DNA of 64,000 nt, from contig NC_037254.1 in assembly GCF_000002425.4 (NCBI RefSeq), positions 3,003,797 through 3,067,796 of the forward strand. Reading direction: 5' to 3'. Made by a program: the position numbers and the translations under genes. Within the stretch, counting starts at the first letter, position 1. Each line of letters starts with the position of its first letter. This DNA is from Physcomitrium patens. Lineage: Eukaryota; Streptophyta; Bryopsida; Funariales; Funariaceae. Under the pieces are notes generated by a model. The model was given only the letters and a program-made list of their open reading frames with translations. It was not told the DNA's origin and did no database searches. This document shows, piece after piece, positions 12,480 through 23,739 of this stretch.

Positions 12480-13480
12480 TTGTTTTCAGATACATTGTCT
12501 TCTTTGACAACCATGTTCTTTATTTTGTGGTTTTGTCACTTTTTTGGATAATGTTGAGCACTGTATTTAGATTCTCTATAATATAAGCACAATCTTTTTT
12601 AATGGCGATAAGTCTTTTCTTGCTCAGTAAGAGGTTTAAAATGTATCACATTAATTTGTATATCCTCTACTTCTAAATGTATGTGTTGGAGAGATATTGG
12701 TGTTGCCATCAAATTGTAGTAACATTGAGACTCACTTATGTGATTCTCAAATCGAAATTTAAAAAGTTGATTATCGCACTTCAAAGCAAAGTCAATTGCT
12801 TGACTCAATGTTTGAGGATCAAGTAAGTTGAGCATCAATTTCTTTACTTCATATTATAATCTATAGAAAAATTGGCTAATAAATGCAACATCATCCCATT
12901 TGATATCAATTACAAGTTGTCAAAATTGTGAAGCATATAATGTTATAGATTAATTGTCTTATTATAAAATATAGATATTGTTGATTGCAATACAAGTTGT
13001 ATCATGTTCTCTATACATGGACCAAAATTCTATCAAAAATTCCTCCAGATTATCCAATATTGGATCTTGTTAGTCAAAAAAAGATGAAAACCATGATAGT
13101 GCTGAATCTGAGAGAAGTGTACCAATGAATCTAACTTGTGATCTTAGAGTTGGATAGCTTTGAGATTGAAGTTCAATCACAATTTTTACTTCATTGATAA
13201 ATCTTCAAAATTTAGATCTTGTACCATCAAACTTCTCTAATAAGGCAATTCTTGGTTCTTTAACACTTGAAAGATGTTCCATTATGGATAGAAGGACATG
13301 ATTTGGTGCAAATGTTGAAGCAACTCTAATCAAATTTAATATCCTCACTTCCTATCACTCTTCTTGATCGTTGTGGTAGTAAGCTAAGTTGATGCATTGC
13401 AAGCATAAACTCCTTGAATTGTTCTTGCATTTGTACCATTGCACTCTTTATTTCAACAAGCTCTATTATAATAATACTCA
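12480..13480 (-). pseudogene. gag of element B
   Basis: Read on the minus strand, the capsid blocks match the gag of A: MLNLLDPQTLSQAIDFALKC and FRFENHISESQCYYNLMATP. The start region carries the MAQMQEQ-like N-terminus around 13440. Stops are frequent. The zinc-knuckle region near 12540-12600 is degraded. Confidence 0.75.
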
Positions 13481-13662
13481 GAATAATATCTAATACTACT
13501 CAAGATAAATAGAAGAAAGGACTTGAGGACAAAGAAAATACTAAGAATAATATTAGTTTACAAGAAGATAATCTGCAACTTCTAACAGACTTATGTCTTA
13601 TTATGAAAAAGGGATAATCCACTCTTAATTAAGATAAGATAAAGTATTGATTTTGTAAATAT

Positions 13663-13673
13663 ACTCTTCTCAA
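13663..13673 (-). other. Self-complementary primer site of element B
   Basis: On the minus strand, two bases after the 5' LTR, TTGAGAAGAGT pairs at 10 of 11 positions with ACTCTTATCAA (13859-13849) in the same LTR at the predicted transcript start. No TGG tRNA-type site is present. Confidence 0.65.
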
Positions 13674-13675
13674 TC

Positions 13676-14223
13676 TATTAAAGAAATGAATTAAAAGATG
13701 ATGCATAAATCAATGAAATCCATGTCAAAAAAAAAGTGATAAAATAGAAATAAGAAAGTGTGTATATTAAAAAGAAATTGGAATGGCTTATTGCCAAAAG
13801 ACAAGAAAACTTGAGACTATTAAAATTGGACTAGAAGCAAAAAAGGAATTGATAAGAGTGAAGTCGGCTTCATTCTTGTCTCTATATATACTATCTAACT
13901 AGGAGCTAGGTGGCGATATTCTATAGGACCTCCAATATATGTTGACTTTATAGGACACATGCCTTTACTTACAAGGCAAGTTTTTCTATAAGTTCACCAC
14001 ATAGTTAGCTTGTTCTTCAAGCTACCAATATGTGTGGCACATAGTTAACTTGTTGATCAAGTTTCTAACCTAAAAGTCAATAATAGACAATTATATAGTC
14101 AAAGTAGCATCTGAAGCTTCTATAAAGTTTCTTTAGAAGATATTATAGAATTAACTTACTTTTATTTACTTCTATCTACTTCTATCTATTTATATAGATA
14201 ATTATTGGCTTATATGCATGACA
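13676..14223 (-). repeat. 5' LTR of element B
   Basis: Carries TATATATA followed by the stem-forming CAAGAATGAAG/CTTCACTCTTATC segment, on the minus strand at about 13885-13845. The interior end is mutated to TATTA in plus orientation. Confidence 0.85.
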
Positions 14224-14228
14224 CAAGG

Positions 14229-16260
14229 ACATTTGCATCACCAAGGTTGGAATTGAGGTGGAGCAAATGGACTTCAATAATCTTGCTACTACCAATAGAG
14301 ACTATGACAAGGCTCATGCATTTGTTGTTGATGTAGAAAAGAAAGACACACATCAAATATCTATCATTCATCAATTAATATAATTTTTTACCAAGGCTAT
14401 ATAAACTCCAACTTCAATGCTTGCCAAAATATTGAGAATCTAAATTGGTTCTCTTTTACATCAACAATCCAAACAATTATAGTATCAATATTACTAAAGA
14501 ATTCTATAGAGATCCTACTTTATTTGATCTATAAAGTAATGAAAGTATCATTGAAGCCTTTGAATTATTAAAAATTAATAATAAAGATGATAGTGAATGG
14601 ATTCTAGACCTCCATGCTTCAAAACACTTTATTGGAGACTATTTTGCTTTTGATTAGATAAATCACACTCATAGTAACACAATAAATTTAATTGGAGACA
14701 ATATCTATGTAATTGCATGACAAAGGTTCGTAAATTTATCTATGCTTATTAAAGAAATAAAAATCCTCAAAAAAGTTTGCTATGTCTATAGTCTTAGAAA
14801 TTTATATAGAAAAAATAATCTATATTACATAGAAGAAACAATCTATCTTCTATATAATAATCTATCTATGATACAAATCACAAATATTAGCTATTTTTAT
14901 ATTTCGGACTCAAATAATGCATTGTTACATGTGCCAATAAACCACATAGAATCATAAGCAAAGATAGAAGGAATTATAAAAATAAAATATATAAATTTGA
15001 AAAATTACCTATACATAACTTTAATACTAATGCTGAAATAAAACTAATAGAGGTACCTAGGCAAAATGAAAAATTCTTTAAACTTGAAATACCTCACAAA
15101 TCTGTTAATTCTCTTATCTATCTTTGGTACTTGTATTTGAGGTGCTTGTACTACAACATCCTTGAATATTTAAAAAAAAAAAAATAGTTTGAGGAATTCT
15201 TTGTTTTTCAACAAAAACTCAAACATGTAGTTATTGTTATTACAAAAAACAAACTAGAATCCAAATTTCTAAGGTAGCAACAACTAAGGCTACAAAACCT
15301 CTACAACTTATACTTATTGATATGTGTGATTTTCTTCCAATCAAATCCTTAACTCACTAATATAATTTTATTGTATTTATTGATGACTTCTTTAAAGTAA
15401 ATTGAATCTATTTTATAATCACAATGGATGAATTTCTTGAAATGTTCAAGAAATTGCATATGTTGGTTGAGAGAAAAATCTCCAATCGCATTTAGTCACT
15501 TTGATCTATTCAAAGAAATAAGTTTATGTTGTAGGAATTCACTAAGTACCTACAAGAATAAGTTATTATGCATCAGCTATTTGTTGCTTGGACATTCCAA
15601 CAAAACAAAGTATCAAAAAAGAAAAATAGAACTATCTTAAATAAGGTACAAACCATGTTGATAAATTAGAGCATATATTTATTTCTCTGGACTAAAGTTG
15701 CCTATAGTATTGTTCAACTTCTAAATTACAACCCTATCCAAGCAAACCAAGATATGCCTCTTAACTATCTTTTCTACTAAATAAAGTTAAATATTAGCTC
15801 AATAAAAATATTTGGGTGTTTCTACTTCATAGGAAAGAATAATATACAAAGATACAAACTTGAGTCTAGATCAAAATTCAAAATCTATCTAAGAATTGAT
15901 GAAGAATCAAAAGTTTATAAAGTATATTTTTTTACCTTTTGTAAAATCTAAGTCACTCTTAATGACTTCTTTGATAAAACTAGTTTTGCAAGGTTAGGTC
16001 CCACAACAACAATCTTTAGTGTTGAATCCCTCCAAATACTTTATTTCTAAGGGACGACACTTAGTCACACTAGTGACAACAAAGATGCTAGAGTTGAAGG
16101 CATATTATTCTCCACTATCACTATACTACTCTATGACAACCACAAAGATTAAGGATCTTCTATATTCACTTCAAACTCTACTTCACCAAATCCTCCAACA
16201 TCAAATTTGGGCCTCCTATCTATCTCTTAAAACACTCCTATACCATCTCCAATATTGTAC
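14229..16260 (+). pseudogene. Copia element remnant, 3' of the B insertion
   Basis: Continues the Copia frame broken at 7853: an HQGWN-like stretch, then WILDLHASKHFIGDY (about 14598-14645), matching the Copia protease WILDSGAS-H block. Next come a GAG-pre-integrase block (FFKLEIPHKSVNSLIYLW, about 15070-15130) and an integrase core. The end of the core resembles SKK-NRTIL-MVQTML with LEHIFISLD (about 15610-15690). Later sequence is degraded. No RT or 3' LTR is recognisable, so the element is truncated. Confidence 0.6.
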
Positions 16261-16912
16261 TTTATGACCTATCATATGAAATTTAAAAACATTGGTAATT
16301 TATTTGATTAAAAGAAAGTGAAGTAATCATAATCCTATTTACATTTAAAATAGTATGTATAAATTCCTACAACCTTTAATAACTTTGGATATAACATAAT
16401 GCAACATTTCACAAATTTTACTTAGATCATAAATATTAATGTTTAAAATTGTTGAAAAAATTGTTAAAAAATTAATAATAATGAATTCTAAATTGAAGTA
16501 TCTTTTTATCCACTTCATTAGCACTTTGCTAGCAACCTTGTAGTATTCTTTCATATCCAAACCAATCCAATCTTCAATCCAACAGTGGCTATAATATTAT
16601 TTATTTGAAAAAAATCACTTCATGAAATTACCACCGTTGCTCTCTATTAAATTTCAGATTTGATACAAAAATTATAAATACAGGTTTGACTGTCACTCTT
16701 GATTTTCTTTAACAGATTTCAATTTCATTCACTGAGTTCTGCACCAGAATACCACTTTGTTATTATTATTACTTTTGTATTTACATTCTGCAAAAGCCAC
16801 CTCCATATCCTCGAGGCTAAATGAATTGCTTTGATTCAGATGTTTTAGTTTCTAAATAACTTGCATATCCACTCTCACATACACACATACACACAATTGA
16901 AGTGATAAAAGG
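16261..16912. other. Intergenic, AT-rich to moderate
   Basis: No gene or repeat structure seen. Composition begins to rise toward the 17-20 kb gene island. Confidence 0.4.
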
Positions 16913-17679
16913 TTAAGAAATACGTAACTGGACTTCAAGCGTTTGTGAATCTCGCCGCAGCAACTTCACATCTCCAGTGCGAAGCGCTTGAATCACTTGC
17001 TCGCATGACACAAGCAAACACAAAAGTTAGTATCACATTAGATCATGAGAGTATCCTGAATCATGTTGTATGGATAGCATTACAACCTGCGAGAGAGCTT
17101 GAGAGGAACCCCGTTCTTTGGTCTCATCTTGCAATCACAACGAGAGAGAGATCGAGAAAGAGAGAGCGAGAGAGCGAGAGCGATCACTGAGACACATGTA
17201 TTTTGTCGAAATGAAGCCTTGAAAGAAACCATAAATAACTGTGTTGAACAACTGATGCAGATTCTTCGACAGCCTCTGCAGAAAAGCGCGGACACCTGCT
17301 ACAACAATTCGAGAACTAAAGCCTTCCAAGCGCCAAGAGTCATCGATATGAACCTTTTGCCGAAGTGGGGTCGAAAATTTAAAATTGGAACGAACTTCGA
17401 CCGGTGGTGAAAAGATTTGAAAGTGACAAATCAAGAGATGCGGTATCTTTTCAAGTATTCTTAGGGAGTCTGGAACAATATCCACTTCTCAAGCATGGTG
17501 TCCCTTGACAAATTGGGCGACGAATGAGGATGAACAGGCTCCCGGGCCTACACCGAATCTTTTTGAAGCCGGGTACCAGGGAGGCAACTCCTCTGCTTCA
17601 CTCACACTTGGTGGCCAAGGCTAAGATAATTCAATCGCGCTCTGCGGAGGAAGAAGCACGTGAGCGTTTCCACTGCCAT
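16913..17679 (-). CDS. Candidate small spliced gene, unknown function
   Basis: On the minus strand a model with exons 17679-17608, 17275-17188, 17127-17087 and 16999-16913 gives a continuous frame of 95 residues (288 nt). It starts MAVETLTCFFLRRARL and ends LRTGDVKLLRRDSQTLEVQL plus three residues. The last intron has a TACTAAC branch-point match, and the 60-nt intron 17128-17187 has a strong CT tract (seen on plus as the GAGA run). Other joins are possible: exon 17275-17188 is open in more than one frame and an additional exon could lie in the 332-nt gap. I do not recognise the protein. It would be divergent from the LysM gene. Confidence 0.3.
17137..17182 (+). repeat. GA-rich tract
   Basis: A run of GAGAGA, CGAGAAAGAGAG and CGAGAG units. 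On the minus strand it is a CT tract that could serve as an intron polypyrimidine tract or a promoter GAGA element. Confidence 0.6.
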
Positions 17680-18958
17680 TTCTCTCCGGTTTGGTGATTA
17701 GAAGCGTCTGTCGGTCACCAGGTGGGCAGTCTTATGTACTTGATCTTCGAGCCAGAATTGAAAGGGAGTTGGCTTAGATTTTGGCAGTGTATTATGCATT
17801 TAATTTTTCGGTGCAATTCTGATTCGAGTTTCGCTCGGTTCCAGCTACATGGAGTTGGTATGATTACAGTGTACAGCGGAACTGTGTCGAAGTTGTTTTG
17901 AATTTGGTTAGAGGAGGAGAATAAGTGTGCGTGTCTTTCGTGGGGTTAATTATAAACCCGGTGTGGTCATCTAGAGGAGGAAATTGTCATCGGAATACGG
18001 GATTGAAATGAGAGCAATTTCTGAGCAGTTAGCCTGTGGATGTCTTCACCGCGCGAGAGGCTCAGATTTTCGTGGGTTTTGGTGAAAGTGAGAGTATTCG
18101 GGATTGGGTGGGATTGTTTCGATTCGCATTTACGCATGCCCTCGCCGCGTTTATGCCTCTAGCTTGCCCGTCTTATGAATAGGTATCAACTGTGATGTCT
18201 TCTATTTCAGATAACTATGTCGAGTTTGTTAACGCGTGTATGAACTCCCAATTTAAGAATACACGCGAGGTTTTATAAAGGGTTCTCAAGTATATTGTCA
18301 CATTTTTTAGTTGGTTCAAGTAGAGTTGTACTCCTGCACTCTGTTCCTGTATTTGTCAGCCTCTCTGCTAGGGGTATTTACAGAGTGTACCTGGTCAAAT
18401 TTTGCGCCATGAACGAGTAGATGACGGTAGCGTCGGAAGCACAGCCACATCACACTAAGTCCTGAATCTCAACGCAAAGTAGATTCCCAAGTTAATAAAT
18501 ACTTCACAAATTATTTTGAAAGGAAAAGGGTGATTCTTGTTTCAATTTGGGTTGCAAATCGTGAGGAACTCAACCCTTAGCAAAGTTTCGACTCTTAGAT
18601 TACGGAAGAACAAATATGTTTTTATGTGAATGGAGCCTTTGAAATTGAAGTGCAATGTGATGCTATTACTCTAAGTTAATTAGAGATATATAATGAGGCG
18701 GGACTTGGGACTTGCTGTAATGCTGCCCTTACGGCTATGTATTGTCACATTCCCTTGTGCTCATCTTCCATTTCTTATTTTTTCTCACCTGCGATAGACG
18801 TCTTCACGTTTTCTAATGACAAGAAGGTTCTAGCTTATTCATGCTTTGCTTGACAGCGATTGGTGCCTAAGAAAACACGAGATTCATTCTCTAATGCTTT
18901 TTACCGGCTATCCTCTGATCCACAACATAATATATTTTTATACTTTCACAGCACCAGA
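17680..18958 (+). promoter_or_regulatory. Intergenic and 5' leader of the LysM gene
   Basis: Moderate GC, no long protein-like frame. It lies between the candidate minus-strand gene and the plus-strand LysM gene, so it may hold a two-way promoter. A short intron-like segment (GTATCA to TTTCAG, about 18183-18212) sits here. The frame upstream of the LysM ATG is open back to 18860 but has no ATG. Confidence 0.4.
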
Positions 18959-19677
18959 ATGGCAGCCAACAGTGCAAAGTCAGCTAGACCTGTCGAGGGA
19001 AGGAAAGGCGCTAAAGATGAAAGTATCGCCAAGGCTGCAGGCGTTGTTGTTGCTAGCGGCATAGCTTGGAGCTTGTTCAGATCGATCACCAGTAGGGGGG
19101 AACAGCAGGTGCATATTCATTAACACGCCACACTGCAGCCTTTCAAGAACTGTCCTAATAATTGTAATGTACCCAGCCCCTAACGAGATTCGAACCGAAT
19201 TGTTGTGGTCACAGAATAACGGTGACACATTGAGCAAAGAGGTGAAGCTGAATGCCGGAGATGCTGCGCTTGGGGTAAGTAGTACAAGGGGCACATCAGA
19301 TCCTGCTGGAAGAAAAATTTCAAATTTCGGGTATAAGGCAGCCGGAAAGACTGTTCAAGTGCATGATGGCGATACTCTGTGGGGGCTTGCGATGAAGCAT
19401 AATGTGCGCTCTCTTCCAAATCTCTCTTTTCTGATGGGATTTAATTAGCATTTTTGTTGACCTTTGCATGTTGTCTTTCGCTCAGTTGTGGTGAAGCACA
19501 CGAAGTGTATTTTGCCAGTTCATACATTGAATTTGATTGAGATTTGTTGAGTGTGTTTTGCCATGATTCTGAATTCAGGTTTCGGTGGATGCGTTGATAG
19601 CGATTAACGGAATCAAAGACGGAGACAGTATAATTGTTGGGGACACGATCATCCTTCCAAAAGCTCTAAAACCTTGA
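18959..19677 (+). CDS. Small LysM-domain protein, three exons
   Basis: Exons 18959-19108, 19215-19403 and 19579-19677 join in phase 0 to give 145 residues. A basic, lysine-rich N-terminus (about 1-28) is followed by a short hydrophobic stretch AAGVVVASGIAWSLF (about 30-44). There is no cleavable signal peptide of the secreted LysM receptor type. One LysM motif spans about 96-141: VQVHDGDTLWGLAMKHN, then VSVDALIAING and GDTIILP. LysM folds bind GlcNAc-containing glycans. Plants also have short intracellular LysM proteins of unclear role, and the missing secretion signal points there. The intron inside the LysM motif falls after HN. The start is the first ATG in the open exon. Confidence 0.85.
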
Positions 19678-19880
19678 GCTTGTTATGGCACAGAAAGGCT
19701 TTAAATACTTCATTAAATTCTGTCATTCGGGATAGCAACTTTTCTGGTGGATGTTATCATGTTGTTGCATCCTTTTGGTATTGTCCTCTATGTGGCTTTA
19801 CGATAATCGGCAATATTTTAGTTCATCTGCATTGTTCTCAGTAGGTGTTGTATTAAGGATTCCTTTTGAAACTGTTGTAC

Positions 19881-19886
19881 AATAAA
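19881..19886 (+). terminator. Polyadenylation signal of LysM gene
   Basis: AATAAA, about 204 bases after the LysM stop codon, just before composition drops to AT-rich. Confidence 0.55.
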
Positions 19887-20469
19887 AAGAAGTGTTTATG
19901 AGTACTTCGTCGTCTTCAACGCTGTCTGGTCACTCTAAAACTCTTCGTATTATTTATGAGGCTACTCTAAAACTCTTCATGTTGTTTATGAGTACTAGTG
20001 GGGTTGGAATCTTTGACCGTGTTATCAAATTATCCTTGAGGTGAATCTCAATTATGAATACTAATTTTTTTCTTCTTAATTTTTTATTCGTTATAGTATC
20101 ATTATGATAACCCAAAATATTTTTTTTAGTATCATTTGAAAGATAAAAGAATTATCTTTACAAATTTTTATTTTTAGAATTTATCTTTTTTATTTAATAA
20201 GTAAAAATATAAAAAATTTAATGTACCTTTTTTTAGATGTATTCTTCTTTTGTTGTTATTCTTATGTTTCTTATTTCTTTAATTTCTTTTATAATTATGA
20301 TTCTTAACCACAACACTGATTGTAAATAATTCTTCAATGATGCCACTTTGAAATTTAGATAAAGAGATGAATCTTGCCTTTACACTTGGTTATCCTTATT
20401 TTTATCTAAATTTCATACTTCTAGCTTGTCTCGTTTTCAAAAAAGATGGATGTTAATAGAATTTCTTAG

Positions 20470-20502
<33 letters not shown>

Positions 20503-22020
20503 ATTTTAAGTACTTGATTTTCTTTTAATTTGTTTATTCTTCCAATCTAATCAAAAGATTAATGAAAGTTGCAATAAGAGGCCATAATAATGACTTTTAA
20601 TGATTTTGTAGGCAATAATCGTACTTAGAAATAAGAAAATCTTAATGAACTAAGAGCAACTGGAATTTAAGTGATTTTTAAGAACAAAGAGTTATTTTCA
20701 GCTTTAATAGTAAGTCCTAGCTTTAGCAGTAGCTTTAATTGATACTTTTAACTTTGGTTTCAGTTTTGATCTAGAACAATGTGGAACACTATTGTATTCT
20801 TGACTTGAATAAAAGAATTCATAATCTTTAAAACACATTATTTTTATACTTTTTTATATGTTTATTTCTATTATATATTTCTTCTTTTTTAGTTATTTTT
20901 TAATATATAGATTTAATTATATCATCAATAGAAAAATATAGAAGTAAAAGAATTGTCAATTTATAAGTTAAGATTTTTATACTCTTTATTATTGCTAGTA
21001 TGTATTTGTTTATATTATAAGATTTCTTATTTTTATTTTTTGTGAGTATTTTATTTGAATAATATTAAGAATTTGTTGTTTAAGTAGGTGCAAAATAAAT
21101 ATCTATTAAAAAGTGGAAATATAAGAGAATTCTAACCAAAAAATGATATTTATAGGAGAAGAATCAAATCCCTAGTATACCAAAGTGCATGACAACTAAA
21201 AAAGCCATTTAAAGGTAGTTATATAGGAATTATTATAAACTTTTAGAAAATAGTAAATTTTAAATAAAAAAAATCTTAAAACTAAAAAATAGAAAAATAA
21301 AAAATAAAAATTTAAAATAAAAATTCATAAATTTTACTTGATGGAGAAGAAATAAATAAAAAAATGATATACATATTTAATACAATTGAAAAAAGATGTC
21401 TTCGAATTACAATAGATGGAAGTGATTAGATAAGATAAATTTAAAGATAATAAAATAGAACAAATCAAACTATTAGACTTATTAATTGATATAGATGTTG
21501 ATAAGAATTAATTTTTAATTAAAAGTCAAATAAATTTTGGCTTATTGCAGAGAAAAATGTAATTAAAAAAATAACACTAAATCTTAGAATTTAAAAGAAA
21601 AAAAGAAAAACTCCTCTTTTACCAATATTTTAGACTTGTTTAATTTATAATAGAATCAACTATCTAGTTTTTGACTAAAGAGACTAAGGACTATAGACAA
21701 TAGCAAGAATCTTTTTAAAACACAAATACAAGATATCAAGTAGAGCTTATAAGTTGAAGTAGTTGATTGCACATTCTACTATTGAATAAAAATCTATTAT
21801 GCCATATAAATTGCACAAGACTTGGCATAATGGTGGATTAAAGCTTAGAAGACTATATTCTTAAATCTATTCATTTTTTAAAATAAATATTAATTTTAAT
21901 TATAATATAATCTTTTAAATATAAATAATAAGAATTAAAATTAGTTATTAGAAGGTAATTTTAAATAAAACTAATTTTAGATATAATTTAATATTATTAA
22001 ATTTAAATAATTTATTAAAA
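19887..22020. other. AT-rich intergenic DNA
   Basis: Begins with two or three imperfect copies of a CTCTAAAACTCTTC...TTTATGAG unit (about 19930-19997). It then becomes very AT-rich, with a poly-T run at 20470-20494. No gene or transposon domain recognised. Confidence 0.45.
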
Positions 22021-22469
22021 AATTGTTATAGATATCTAATGAGAAGATTCTAAAAATATTCTTAGAATATTCTATTAGATTCTAAAAGGTTCTATAATAT
22101 TTTAGAAAGATTTTAAAAATATTTTAAAAGATTTTAGATGGTTTTTAGAATATTCTAGAAAATTCTAAAAAGTTCTGGGAAGATTAAGGAAGTTGTTTGA
22201 AAAGCTTCTTATAATTGCTTCATCATCAAGTAATATGGAAACTTCTTGAGAAGCTTCCTAATACCTAGTATATATTGGAGTCAAGACTGAGGAGATCCTC
22301 AAACTTGACATCACATCTTTTAAAGTTTTAGCTTGCTTCTTTTTGTATTGCTCTTATATTCATTTGATTTAATCTAATAGAAGTTTTTTTCAGCTTTCTT
22401 ATTAACTTTCTTATTGAAACTCTTCTATTTAACTTCTTGTTTAGTCTCTTGTATCATATATCTGTGATA
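22021..22469 (+). repeat. 5' LTR of element C
   Basis: Matches 27248-27718 and the LTRs of D. U3 is packed with GAA/TTC units. TATATATT lies at 22269-22276 and the predicted transcript start is near 22301. Confidence 0.85.
22148..22165 (+). promoter_or_regulatory. Perfect four-unit heat-shock element in C LTR
   Basis: GAATATTCTAGAAAATTC fits GAAnnTTCnnGAAnnTTC exactly. It lies about 105 bases upstream of the LTR TATA box. Known family logic: heat-shock factors bind arrays of at least three such units. Whether it acts here is inference. Confidence 0.6.
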
Positions 22470-22471
22470 GT

Positions 22472-22482
22472 TTGTCGAGATT
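22472..22482 (+). other. Self-complementary primer site of element C
   Basis: TTGTCGAGATT, two bases after the 5' LTR. It pairs at 8 of 11 positions with AAACTTGACAT at 22301-22311; two of the mismatches look like decay of the shared AATCTTGACAA form. Confidence 0.5.
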
Positions 22483-22628
22483 GACTTTCTTATCAATACT
22501 AAAACTTAATCCATCTTGATAGAGAGTAGATTATCTCTCTTTTTGAAGACATCTAAGTACTTTAGAGGTTACGAAGTATCCTTCTCTAAACTGATATTAT
22601 TTAAGAAACTCCTTTTATCTCTTTCATG

Positions 22629-23638
22629 ATGGTTGGAAGTGAAGATGCTAATATGGTTGAGTCTCTCAAGTCCAAGTTAGATATTATTATGAATACACTG
22701 AATGCTTTAATTTCTAAAATTATTGAAATTAAGAGATTTTTTGCAAGATTTCATGATGATGCAAGATTTGGAGCAAGTCAACATGTAATGCAATCACTTT
22801 CTTAAGCTTCTACAACCAAAGAGGTGGTAGCACCTGTACTTCAACAAAAAAATTTATCTATTCAATAATATAAAGAGCCTCAGATTAGACTTCTAATAAA
22901 ATTTAATGGCACATGCTCAAAGTTTCAAGGATTTATTAATCAAATTTGATTAATAACTTTTTTAGAATCTGAGCACTATCCAACAAAAGAGTTGTGAATT
23001 TTTTTAGTTGGAACCTTGCTTATAAGACAAGCCTTATCTTAATTTTTTCCTTTATTTTAAAAAAATCTCCAAACTTGAAAAAAATTTGGAGTCTTTTTAG
23101 AAGTATTTGTAAAGCATTTGGAGAACATGACAAGGCCTGATCAAAGACAACAAAGATTTGCTCATTACATCAAGAGTCACACTCTAAATCAGTTTATGCT
23201 TTTGATTTTAGGCAATTGGCTTATAACATTAATTTGGATAAATAAGCTTTTACAAGATAATTCTATTGAGAAGTAAGAGATGATGTAAAAAACCTATTTC
23301 TATCATTATTTAATTCTCAAAAACTCAATGAAGCTATTTTTGAAGTTGTAAGGTGTGATAATTGATTATTTCAATGTTGCTAAGATCAACAGTCATGGAC
23401 TTTGACAAAACAATGTACTAAAAATTTGTACTTTGTTGTTTCAACAAATACATTACTTCCACACTTTGGAGCCAAAGATATAAAAATTGATGTGATATGA
23501 TTTAATCTTCTTATACCAATGAAAAAAAAACATCAATTTCAAGAAGTTGTATGCTTATATTATAGTAAAGAAGATAACAAATCTAAGAATTGTCTAAAGA
23601 AACAACATATAATCAAGACTAATAGTGCAATTATTTAG
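22629..23638 (+). pseudogene. gag of element C
   Basis: Opens MVGSEDANMVESLKSK. Capsid-like blocks follow, with a knuckle region near 23552-23593 reading CLYYSKEDNKSKNC, so the second Cys and the His of the CCHC finger are lost. The frame ends at the CAACTACAATAA stop shared with A, F and (degraded) D. Several earlier stops. Confidence 0.7.
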
Positions 23639-23739
23639 AAAAATGAGGAAGCCCAACTACAATAAGAACCAAGTGGCTAAACATTTCAACACCTCAAATT
23701 CATCAAGTTCCATCTTTTTCTATCCAACTTACTTGTTGT

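Larger units (their letters stand above)
7854..14223 (-). mobile_element. Chromovirus B (Ty3/Gypsy), full-length, inactive
   Basis: A minus-strand element with 555 bp (7854-8408) and 548 bp (13676-14223) LTRs. The ends are TGTC...GACA type, one end mutated. The 5-base flanks TAAGG (7849-7853) and CAAGG (14224-14228) differ by one C/T change and mark the target duplication. The order on the minus strand is LTR, self-complementary primer site, gag, protease, RT, RNase H, integrase, chromodomain, ORF3 and a purine tract next to the 3' LTR (CT-rich on plus, 8409-8424). Many stops, and the RT catalytic box reads YLDN instead of YLDD. It interrupts a Copia element. Confidence 0.9.
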
